Made by a program: the position numbers and the translations under genes
Shown: piece by piece, positions 9,027-16,028 of the stretch
Layout of the letters: each line of letters opens with the position of its first letter
Position numbering within the stretch: position 1 is the stretch's first letter
Notes under the pieces: model-generated
The model's input: only the letters and a program-made list of their open reading frames with translations
Databases searched by the model: none
What the model was told of the DNA's origin: nothing
Assembly: GCA_905215965.1 (NCBI GenBank)
Contig: CAJMSD010000005.1
Span: forward strand, 124,001-188,000
From: an uncultured bacterium
GTDB taxonomy: Bacteria; Bacillota; Clostridia; Oscillospirales; Ruminococcaceae
Reading direction: 5' to 3'
DNA: 64,000 nucleotides

Positions 9027-9630
9027 TAAAACATTCAATATAAAAAAATTCGTTATTATATTGATCGGCGTGATCCTGCTGACGGCGACGGCTTTTATTT
9101 CCTCGTATTTTAAAAAGGAAAATAATACCGATATCGGGCAGCCGCTGCTGAAAATTACTGCTCCGGCAAAATTGAAAGCGGATTTTCGTGATTCTTTTTC
9201 GGTTGACGTAACCGTTTCAAGGCTTGGAGGCGAGGCTTATCCTGCGGCAAGCCTTTCACTGGGATTTGATTCGTCAAACCTTGAATTTCTCGGTATAGAG
9301 GAGGGTAACGTTACCGTTGGCTCGGACAGTGATAGTTCGCTTCCCGAGTGGAGCGTTAATGTTGAGCGCAGCAACGATATCGGACAGATAAATATACTGT
9401 ATCTCGATGTCAGCGGAGGAAGATATGCTTTTTCGGACGATCGGATAAGCGGAGAACAAAACGTTTTGCTCAGGCTGAAATTCCGTCTGCGCGGAAGTGC
9501 AGCTCCCGGCGATATCTATGAGCTTTCGGTAGAGGACGCCGTTTTTGCCGCAACTGACAGCGAAAAAAGCCTTGCAAGCATTTCGGGAACTCTGCAAACT
9601 CAGAACGGAAGAATAATTTTGGAGGATTAG
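9019..9630 (+). CDS. Membrane-anchored cohesin-like protein
   Basis: This 203-residue protein has one N-terminal transmembrane helix (about 10-28, uncleaved or signal-like). One cohesin-like domain begins LLKITAPAKLKADFRDSFSVD and contains LSLGFDSSNLEFLGIE. It would place a dockerin receptor at the membrane. ATG 9019 overlaps the stop of the preceding gene by 8 bases and has GGAG 6 bases upstream, so the two genes are translationally coupled. The simplest model is that it holds the dockerin of the preceding barrel protein near the ECF transporter. That pairing is inferred from gene order, not from sequence specificity. Confidence 0.75.
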   Translation: MNNKTFNIKKFVIILIGVILLTATAFISSYFKKENNTDIGQPLLKITAPAKLKADFRDSFSVDVTVSRLGGEAYPAASLSLGFDSSNLEFLGIEEGNVTVGSDSDSSLPEWSVNVERSNDIGQINILYLDVSGGRYAFSDDRISGEQNVLLRLKFRLRGSAAPGDIYELSVEDAVFAATDSEKSLASISGTLQTQNGRIILED

Positions 9631-9631
9631 C

Positions 9632-10882
9632 ATGAAAAAATGTATAAGGTCTGTCGTGTGTATGCTTTTCGCGGTTGTCTTATCGCTTGCTTTCGGCTGC
9701 GCGAATACTGCTCCGAGGACGATAAGCGGAAATATTGAGATACCTGAAAACGGAATTATTGAAAAAAGCGTTTTCGAGCAGCTCAAGGCTGAAAACTCGA
9801 TCGCTGTTTTTTGCGGCGAATCCAACGGCATAAAATATGAGTGGACGGTTTTCGGCAGCGATATTTCCGACCCGAAGAAGCTGGATATGGCTCTTTCGTT
9901 TGATGAAAACAGAGACGGCGAAGCAATAGCTTTTACGCTTTCTTCGGCTGAAAATTTCGGCTTTAAGCCTACTTTGTCGATTTACTTGAACGAGGTATGG
10001 AAGGCTCAAAGCGCTTCCGTGTTTTCCGATAACGACGGAAATATGACCCCGGTTTGCAGCGCTTCTATAACCGGAAAGGAGTCAAGCATACTCAACTTTT
10101 CGCTTGCCGAGACCTGCGGGAAGTATGTTGTAACGGCTGATACGGAGGAATATAGCGGCATTGGCGAAACGGTTTATTCCAAAGACGAAATTACCGCTGA
10201 AAATAAAAATAATGAGAAATCCGATTATCTTGCAGATACGCCGCAGACTGATGAAAAGCCTGTATACGGTTCGGACAATGAAGCTTCGGACGATCCTGCC
10301 GCTGATTCTCAGATCAGCAGTGATATTTCTCTTTCGCCGAATGATGAAAGCGGACGGGTTTATTCCGACGGAAGCGTTACAAATCAGGATCTGTATCGTA
10401 CCGATCCGATACCCGAGGGCAGACCTATGCCCGTTGAGCCTGACGACGCTGAGATAAACGAATCAAATATCCTGACCTGTACGTTTTCAATTGAATGTAC
10501 AACGATATTAAATAATATTTCGCAGCTTGAACCGGAAAAGCTGGACGTTCTGACCTCGGACGGCATTGTTTTTGCCGAGCAGACAGTTGAATTCAAGGAG
10601 GGGGAGTCCGTTTTCGACGTCCTGCAAAGGGTGTGCAAGGAAAATAAGATACACATGGAAGCTTCGGTGACGCCGGTCTACAACAGCGCCTACGTTGAGG
10701 GTATCAATAATTTATATGAATTTGACTGCGGAGCGCTTTCCGGCTGGATATACCGCGTGAACGGCTGGTATCCCAATTACGGCTGCAGCCGATATCAGCT
10801 TGCGGACGGCGATGTGGTGGAATGGCGCTTTACCTGCGATTCGGGAAAGGATGTTGGCTGTGGCTTGCTCTCGGGAAAATAA
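9632..10882 (+). CDS. Lipoprotein with transcobalamin-like C-terminal (DUF4430) domain
   Basis: This 416-residue lipoprotein has lipobox LAFGC. An N-terminal beta domain (about 45-170) is followed by an acidic low-complexity linker (about 175-275). The C-terminal domain (about 310-410) shows the DUF4430 pattern: VEFKEGESVFDVLQRVC, then a tyrosine/glycine-rich WIYRVNGWYPNYG strand and LADGDVVEWRFT. This fold is known as the transcobalamin-like C-terminal domain, the cap that closes on cobalamin in animal transport proteins. It begins two bases after the cohesin-like gene and its 3' end overlaps ecfT. Together with the alpha/alpha-barrel gene, the two halves of a transcobalamin-like binder appear here as separate chains. 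Confidence 0.85.
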   Translation: MKKCIRSVVCMLFAVVLSLAFGCANTAPRTISGNIEIPENGIIEKSVFEQLKAENSIAVFCGESNGIKYEWTVFGSDISDPKKLDMALSFDENRDGEAIAFTLSSAENFGFKPTLSIYLNEVWKAQSASVFSDNDGNMTPVCSASITGKESSILNFSLAETCGKYVVTADTEEYSGIGETVYSKDEITAENKNNEKSDYLADTPQTDEKPVYGSDNEASDDPAADSQISSDISLSPNDESGRVYSDGSVTNQDLYRTDPIPEGRPMPVEPDDAEINESNILTCTFSIECTTILNNISQLEPEKLDVLTSDGIVFAEQTVEFKEGESVFDVLQRVCKENKIHMEASVTPVYNSAYVEGINNLYEFDCGALSGWIYRVNGWYPNYGCSRYQLADGDVVEWRFTCDSGKDVGCGLLSGK

Positions 10883-11777
10883 AAGCTTCGGCGATGAATT
10901 CTCAGGCTTTCATCCACTGGTGAATTTTGCCTATTTTGCGTTTGTTTTGGGCTTTTCTATGATTCTTGCTCATCCTGTAAGTCAGATAATATCCCTCGTC
11001 TGTGCGGTCTGCTGCGGAATATCCGTTTGCGGAAGCAAGGGAATTGCCTTTAATCTGAAATACAGCCTTCCTCTGCTTATTTTGACGGCGATAGCAAATC
11101 CGCTTTTCAATCATGAGGGCGGAACGATATTGACCTATCTTACTACGGGAAATCCGCTTACGCTTGAAAGCATACTTTACGGAATTTTTTCGGGAGTTAT
11201 GCTTGCGGCTATCCTCAGCTGGTTTGTAAGCTTTAATAAGATAATAACTTCGGATAAGCTTATCTATCTTTTCGGACGTATAATTCCCTCGCTGTCGCTT
11301 TTGCTGAGCATGACGCTGAGATTTATCCCAAGATTAAAAAAGCAGTTTGATACGGTAAAGGAAGCGCAGAAATGCATGGGGCGCGATGCTTCCAAGGGGA
11401 ATATTTTTCGCCGAATGAGAAGTGCAATTGCCGTTTTGTCCGTTGTTATTACGTGGTCGCTTGAGAACGCTGTTGAAACTGCCGACAGTATGAAGAGCCG
11501 CGGATATGGTCTGAAAGGAAGAAGCTCGTTTTCGATTTTTCGTTTCGGCAGCCGTGACAAAGCCGCTCTTGCGTGGATAATCTTCTGCGGCATATATGTT
11601 GCCTGTGGAGTATTTGCGGGAGCGTTTGAATGGAGATTTTTCCCAAGAGTTTACGGCGGAGCTGTAACTCCGCTGTCTGTGAGTTTTTATGCGGTATATC
11701 TTATGCTTTGCTTGACTCCGGTTATTATTAATGGAAAGGAGCTGCACAGGTGGAAAAGTTTGCAGTCAAGGATCTGA
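10851..11777 (+). CDS. ecfT: ECF transporter transmembrane component EcfT
   Basis: This CbiQ/EcfT-family protein of 308 residues has about five to six hydrophobic helices. A cytoplasmic segment carries the coupling motif region SMKSRGYG (the family's Ala-Arg-Gly type motif) and the upstream EAQKCMGRD helix. EcfT couples two EcfA ATPases to an S component during vitamin import. I prefer ATG 10851, inside the end of the DUF4430 gene. Its ribosome site is weak and an in-frame ATG at 10800 is possible, but the earlier stretch reads like the neighbouring frame. The 3' end overlaps the next gene by 28 bases. Confidence 0.88.
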   Translation: MLAVACSRENKSFGDEFSGFHPLVNFAYFAFVLGFSMILAHPVSQIISLVCAVCCGISVCGSKGIAFNLKYSLPLLILTAIANPLFNHEGGTILTYLTTGNPLTLESILYGIFSGVMLAAILSWFVSFNKIITSDKLIYLFGRIIPSLSLLLSMTLRFIPRLKKQFDTVKEAQKCMGRDASKGNIFRRMRSAIAVLSVVITWSLENAVETADSMKSRGYGLKGRSSFSIFRFGSRDKAALAWIIFCGIYVACGVFAGAFEWRFFPRVYGGAVTPLSVSFYAVYLMLCLTPVIINGKELHRWKSLQSRI

Positions 11778-14398
11778 GCTTTTCATATCCGCAGCAGGAG
11801 AAAGAGGCTCTGAGCAAAATAAGCTTGTCGATCGAAAAGGGCGCGTTTGTCGTTGTCTGCGGTCCGTCAGGCTGCGGAAAATCAACGCTGCTGCGGCATT
11901 TGAAGCCTGTTCTTGCTCCTCACGGACGTATAAGCGGAGAGATACTCTTCGACGGTGTGCCGCTTGGCGAGCTTGATCTGCGTGTTCAGGCTTCCGAAAT
12001 TGGCTTTGTGGGACAGTCTTCCGATAATCAGATAGTGACGGATAAGGTCTGGCACGAGCTTGCGTTCGGACTTGAAAGTCTGGGAGAGGATACGGAGCTG
12101 ATACGGCGGCGCGTTGCCGAAATGGCATCGTTTTTCGGCATTCAGGACTGGTTTCGAAAAAGCGTTGACGAGCTTTCGGGCGGTCAGAAGCAGCTGCTTA
12201 ATCTTGCTTCGGTCATGGTCATGCAGCCGAGCATTATTATACTGGACGAACCGACAAGTCAGCTTGATCCTGTTGCCGCGTCCGATTTCCTTTCCGTGCT
12301 GGCGAAAATAAATCGTGAGCTTGGCGTTACCGTTATTCTCACGGAGCATCGTCTTGAAGAAGCCTTGCCATTGGCTTCGGAGACGGTCGTAATGGACAGC
12401 GGAAAAATTCTCTGCATCGGTACTGCGCAGGAAGTAGGAGAAAAGCTGAAAAGCTGTGGCCACAGTATGTTTCTCGCTATGCCGACAGCTATGCGTATCT
12501 GGGCGGCTGTTGAAAGCGAAGAAAAATGTCCCGTTACAGTGTGTGAGGGAAGTAGATTCCTCAGCCGTTTTTCCGAGAGTCACGAGCTGCTTCGGATTCC
12601 GGCGGAGAAGTCTCCAAAAACGGACGGCAGGATAATGCTTCAAGCGGAGGAAGTATGGTTCAGGTATGAAAAGAACGGAGACGACATCGTGCGCGGACTT
12701 GATATTTGCCTGTACGAGGGCGAATTTTTCGCATTGCTTGGAGGAAACGGAACTGGAAAGACTACGTCGCTCAAGGTTCTTGCCGGGCTGAAAAAGCATT
12801 ACCGCGGAGAGATACGGCGAAACGGGAAAATCGGGTTTCTTCCGCAGAATCCTCAGACATTGTTTGTAAAGAAAACTGTGTATGAAGATCTTCGGGAGGT
12901 TTTGAACGGAAGCGGTTTATCGAAGTCCCGGCAGGAAAATATGATCGCGCAGACCGCGAAATTGTGCCGAATAGACGGACTTATGGAGCGGCACCCCTAC
13001 GACCTTTCTGGCGGAGAGCAGCAGCGAGCCGCTCTTGCAAAGCTGCTTTTGTGCGAGCCTGATATACTGCTCCTTGACGAGCCGACGAAAGGAATCGACG
13101 CGGAATTCAAGGAAATTTTCGCGGAAACTCTTGCAGATCTGCTTAATTGCGGAAAAGCGGTGCTTATGGTCAGTCATGATATTGAATTTTGTGCGGAGTA
13201 TGCTGACAGGTGTGCGATTTTCTTTGACGGAGAAATTACTGCGCAGGGAAGTCCGCGTGAATTTTTTTCGGGAAACAGCTTTTATACAACGGCTGCGAAC
13301 AGGATATCACGACATTTGCTGCCCGAGGCGGTTACTGCCAATGATGTAATTGCTGCCTGCGGAGGTTTGGTAAAACCGCATTCGGAGAGAAAGAAAGCTG
13401 TGTCGGAATGCGGTGAAAGGATTGAGATTCCGGTCAAGCGGTCGTCAAAGCTGCCTGTATGGAGAAAAGTAACGGCAGTCGTTTCGGGGATAATTGCCCT
13501 TGTGATTTTCGTCTATGCAGCAGGAACAACAGATCTGACCGAGATCATAAATGCCGACGGATTTACGGCTCTTGCGGACAAGCAGCTTGGAATATATGCA
13601 GCGTTTATAGCGTCGCTTTTTGTAATGGCTTTTTCGATTGGCAGACGTGAGGAGATACCGATGCACGAAAAGCTCGTTAGAGAAGATAAAAAGCTTGAAA
13701 AGCGAACGATCGCTGCGGCACTGACAATATTTATAGCTGCTCCTCTTACGCTTTTTATAAGCATATTTTATCTTGAAAGCAAAAAATATAATGTTATTGC
13801 TCTGGCGGTTCTGCTGGAGTGCATGATACCGTTTTTTATGATTTTTGAGGGAAAAAAACCAAAGGCACGTGAGCTTGTGATAATAGCTTCGCTGTGTGCT
13901 GTCGGAGTGGCAGGAAGAGCGGCGTTTTTCATGCTGCCGCAGTTCAAGCCTGTCATGGCGATCACGATAATCGCCGGAGTCGCTTTTGGCGGAGAAACGG
14001 GCTTCCTTGTGGGAGCTGTCACAATGCTTGCGTCAAATGTACTCTTTTCTCAAGGACCTTGGACTCCGTGGCAGATGTTTGCCATGGGAATATCGGGATT
14101 CTTTGCAGGCGTTCTGTTCCGAAAAGGTCTGATAAGAAGAACTAAAACGTCACTTTGCATTTATGGCGCGATCGCTGCGGTCGTAATTTACGGAGGAATT
14201 ATGAATCCTGCATCGGTTTTGCTTTGGAGCAGCGAAACGCTTGGCAAAAACGTGCTGGCAGCGTATTATATATCCGGGTTCCCTATGGATTGCATTCACG
14301 CTTTCGCTACGGTTTTCTTTTTGATGATCGCTGCCGAACCCATGCTAGAAAAATTGGACAGAATTAAAATTAAATACGGTCTTGCGGAAAGCAAATAA
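11750..14398 (+). CDS. EcfA-EcfA'-S component fusion of an ECF vitamin transporter
   Basis: This 882-residue fusion has a GTG start with AAAGGAG eight bases upstream. ATPase 1: Walker A GPSGCGKST at residues 38-46, signature LSGGQKQ, Walker B ILDEPTSQLDP. ATPase 2: Walker A GGNGTGKTT near 331-339, signature LSGGEQQR, Walker B LLDEPTKGID. From about residue 567 there are around eight hydrophobic helices with the S-component motif GVAFGGETGFLVGA followed by QGPWTPWQM, the pattern of the CbrT-like ECF-S family, which includes a known cobalamin S component. Usually the two ATPases and S component are separate genes, so one chain holding all three is unusual. The substrate is inferred to be a corrinoid. 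Confidence 0.87.
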   Translation: MEKFAVKDLSFSYPQQEKEALSKISLSIEKGAFVVVCGPSGCGKSTLLRHLKPVLAPHGRISGEILFDGVPLGELDLRVQASEIGFVGQSSDNQIVTDKVWHELAFGLESLGEDTELIRRRVAEMASFFGIQDWFRKSVDELSGGQKQLLNLASVMVMQPSIIILDEPTSQLDPVAASDFLSVLAKINRELGVTVILTEHRLEEALPLASETVVMDSGKILCIGTAQEVGEKLKSCGHSMFLAMPTAMRIWAAVESEEKCPVTVCEGSRFLSRFSESHELLRIPAEKSPKTDGRIMLQAEEVWFRYEKNGDDIVRGLDICLYEGEFFALLGGNGTGKTTSLKVLAGLKKHYRGEIRRNGKIGFLPQNPQTLFVKKTVYEDLREVLNGSGLSKSRQENMIAQTAKLCRIDGLMERHPYDLSGGEQQRAALAKLLLCEPDILLLDEPTKGIDAEFKEIFAETLADLLNCGKAVLMVSHDIEFCAEYADRCAIFFDGEITAQGSPREFFSGNSFYTTAANRISRHLLPEAVTANDVIAACGGLVKPHSERKKAVSECGERIEIPVKRSSKLPVWRKVTAVVSGIIALVIFVYAAGTTDLTEIINADGFTALADKQLGIYAAFIASLFVMAFSIGRREEIPMHEKLVREDKKLEKRTIAAALTIFIAAPLTLFISIFYLESKKYNVIALAVLLECMIPFFMIFEGKKPKARELVIIASLCAVGVAGRAAFFMLPQFKPVMAITIIAGVAFGGETGFLVGAVTMLASNVLFSQGPWTPWQMFAMGISGFFAGVLFRKGLIRRTKTSLCIYGAIAAVVIYGGIMNPASVLLWSSETLGKNVLAAYYISGFPMDCIHAFATVFFLMIAAEPMLEKLDRIKIKYGLAESK

Positions 14399-14450
14399 AG
14401 CGATTTATTCGTTTGCAGAAATTTAGCCGTATAGATAATGTTGAAAATAT

Positions 14451-14491
14451 GTCGCTTGTACAGCTGATTTTTGTGCAAAGCGACTATTTTT
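14451..14491 (+). terminator. Intrinsic terminator after the ECF operon
   Basis: A GTCGCTT/AAGCGAC stem (14451-14457 with 14478-14484) is followed by TATTTTT, 52 bases after the ECF fusion stop. Confidence 0.65.
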
Positions 14492-14502
14492 ACAGTCGGG
14501 TA

Positions 14503-14531
14503 TTGACAATCAAATAATAATGTGATAAAAT
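14503..14531 (+). promoter_or_regulatory. Promoter of the tRNA cluster
   Basis: TTGACA (14503-14508), a 17-base spacer and TAAAAT (14526-14531) lie 32 bases before tRNA-Gly. Confidence 0.75.
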
Positions 14532-14563
14532 ATTTCATGTTGATACGGCAACATATATTAGGT

Positions 14564-14637
<74 letters not shown>

Positions 14638-14641
14638 ATTT

Positions 14642-14718
14642 GCGCCTTTAACTCAGCTGGATAGAGTAACTGCCTTCTAAGCAGTAAGCCATTGGTTCGA
14701 GTCCAATAAGGCGCGCCA
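14642..14718 (+). tRNA. tRNA-Arg (anticodon TCT)
   Basis: The acceptor GCGCCTT pairs with AAGGCGC and CCA is encoded. The anticodon stem ACTGC/GCAGT encloses CTTCTAA. It starts four bases after tRNA-Gly and is co-transcribed with it. tRNA-Arg genes are common integration targets, but no matching att repeat was found beside it. Confidence 0.94.
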
Positions 14719-14783
14719 TCTCGAAACGCTCCGTTACATATTTGCTATATAATGGGGCGCTTCGCTTTTTATTGAATATTCAT

Positions 14784-14861
14784 GGTGGGTGTAGCTTAGC
14801 TGGTTAAAGCGTCGGATTGTGGTCCCGAAGATCGTGGGTTCGAATCCCATCTCCCACCCCA
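14784..14861 (+). tRNA. tRNA-His (anticodon GTG)
   Basis: The extra 5' G (14784) opposite the discriminator C is typical of tRNA-His. The anticodon loop TTGTGGT carries GTG and CCA is encoded. There are two small stem blemishes: a T-T pair in the acceptor and an A-C pair at the bottom of the anticodon stem. It is probably functional. Confidence 0.88.
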
Positions 14862-14865
14862 GAAC

Positions 14866-14906
14866 CAAAATCTCTGTATGATTTTTCATATAGAGATTTT
14901 TTTGTT
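14866..14906 (+). terminator. Terminator of the tRNA cluster
   Basis: AAAATCTCT-g-TATG pairs with CATATAGAGATTTT around an ATTTTT loop, followed by more T residues, directly after tRNA-His. One base is bulged. Confidence 0.75.
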
Positions 14907-14997
14907 TTATTTATCAAAATACAAATATCCTTGCAGGATGAATTTGTCAATTTTGCCGATTTTTAATTTTACTTTCTCCTTAATCAACGGTTTTAGG

Positions 14998-15025
14998 TTG
15001 AAAAAATAGTATTTTCTGCTATATT
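14998..15025 (+). promoter_or_regulatory. Possible promoter of the barnase-like gene
   Basis: TTGAAA (14998-15003), 16 bases and TATATT (15020-15025) lie about 50 bases before the chosen start at 15077. Confidence 0.45.
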
Positions 15026-15076
15026 ATGGAAGATGCATTAAAAGTCTATTTTTCAAAACTAAAAAGGAGGAATGTT

Positions 15077-15589
15077 ATGTACGTAAAGGTTTACAGACAG
15101 GGATATGTATTATGTGAAAAAGGTGCGCTTGATTCATATGATCCACCGTATTTTACCAGTTGGAATTATAAACAATGGTTGTCAGCATTATCTCCTGCGA
15201 TGTGCCAATTTTGTTCATCGCAGCATGGAAGGGTGTATGATAATGATGATTATTCATATCTCAAACCACCTGTTCATCCAAAATGTAAATGTCAACTTGT
15301 ACCGTTAAATGCAATTAAAGCCGGCGATGCTACTAAAGACGGGCAAAATGGTGCAGATTGGCATTTAAAGAACAAAGGGCAATTACCAGATTATTATATT
15401 GATGATATAGAATTATCTAAACTTGGTTGGAGACCAGGAGACAAACCATCAAAATATGCTCCAGGTAAAATGTTTACTAAAGGAATATATGATAATTCTG
15501 ATAAGCACTTACCGGATAAGGGCGGTACTAATATAGAAGTTTATCACAACTATTATAAACGTGAACTTTACAGCAGGCTATTACACTAA
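15077..15589 (+). CDS. Truncated phage-head-like/barnase-like ribonuclease domain protein
   Basis: This is a 170-residue protein. Residues about 40-75 carry CQFCSSQHG and PPVHPKCKC, the Cys/His cluster seen at the end of Mu-F-like phage head morphogenesis domains. Residues about 90-160 resemble the first half of barnase-type ribonucleases (KGQLPDYYI, LGWRPGDKPSKYAPGK, KLP.KGG). The frame stops where barnase would carry its catalytic Glu-Arg-His residues, so it is probably inactive or decayed. ATG 15077 follows AGGAGG with a 6-base gap. A short similarity to the missing segment (NVNFTAGYY) appears in the +1 frame after residue 160, hinting at a frameshift. There is no cognate barstar-like gene nearby. 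Confidence 0.6.
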   Translation: MYVKVYRQGYVLCEKGALDSYDPPYFTSWNYKQWLSALSPAMCQFCSSQHGRVYDNDDYSYLKPPVHPKCKCQLVPLNAIKAGDATKDGQNGADWHLKNKGQLPDYYIDDIELSKLGWRPGDKPSKYAPGKMFTKGIYDNSDKHLPDKGGTNIEVYHNYYKRELYSRLLH

Positions 15590-15592
15590 ACA

Positions 15593-15628
15593 GCAGATAC
15601 CTCTCAATGAAGTATCTGCCTGTTTTTT
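15593..15628 (+). terminator. Intrinsic terminator
   Basis: GCAGATAC (15593-15600) pairs with GTATCTGC (15612-15619) and is followed by CTGTTTTTT, four bases after the barnase-like stop. Confidence 0.85.
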
Positions 15629-16028
15629 GTTTTAGTTTTATTATACTCTATTTCATAATTTTCAATAATAGTAAACCAGTTAAGCAAAGCTTGCCTTTTA
15701 GCACCATTCGAGGTGAGTATGATAAAACACTCTCATAAACTGATTTTTCTGATTATTGTAGAAGTAAATACGCTGTTTTTCTAAATTTGACAAAAACCAC
15801 CGTTCAAATCAGCTTTTCTAACGATTCAGACATAGTTTTATTTTACACTAAGATCTCGCTTTATTGTAGCGCTAAACCTTAGATTTATCCAGTCTCAAGA
15901 TTATATCTTTTTTCAGAGTTTGTTATAAGAAGAACCTCCGCAGGAGTTGTCCTGCGGAGGTTTCTGTTTGTCCCATCATATTGAAATAAAACCCATATAT
16001 TCTCTCTTATTGTGCAGATAGAGAGGTG
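15629..16028. other. AT-rich intergenic stretch without a gene
   Basis: No convincing reading frame or RNA gene was found. The only clear structure is a perfect 13-bp GC-rich hairpin near its right end, listed separately. Confidence 0.6.
15933..15962. terminator. GC-rich hairpin, probable terminator of the C39-like gene
   Basis: A perfect 13-bp stem (15933-15945 with 15950-15962) has a GTTG loop. It lies 66 bases beyond the stop of the minus-strand C39-like gene. The T tract is imperfect on either strand, so direction is uncertain. Confidence 0.6.

Noticed and set aside
14642..14718. tRNA-Arg as the attachment site of a nearby element
   Set aside because: No copy of the tRNA 3' end was found in the window, so there is no sign of a tRNA-borne integration.
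15545..15628. Continuation of the barnase-like protein by a +1 frameshift
   Set aside because: The +1 frame shows weak similarity (NVNFTAGYY) but then runs into a clear terminator hairpin, so a complete catalytic domain cannot be restored here. It is kept only as a hint in the findings.
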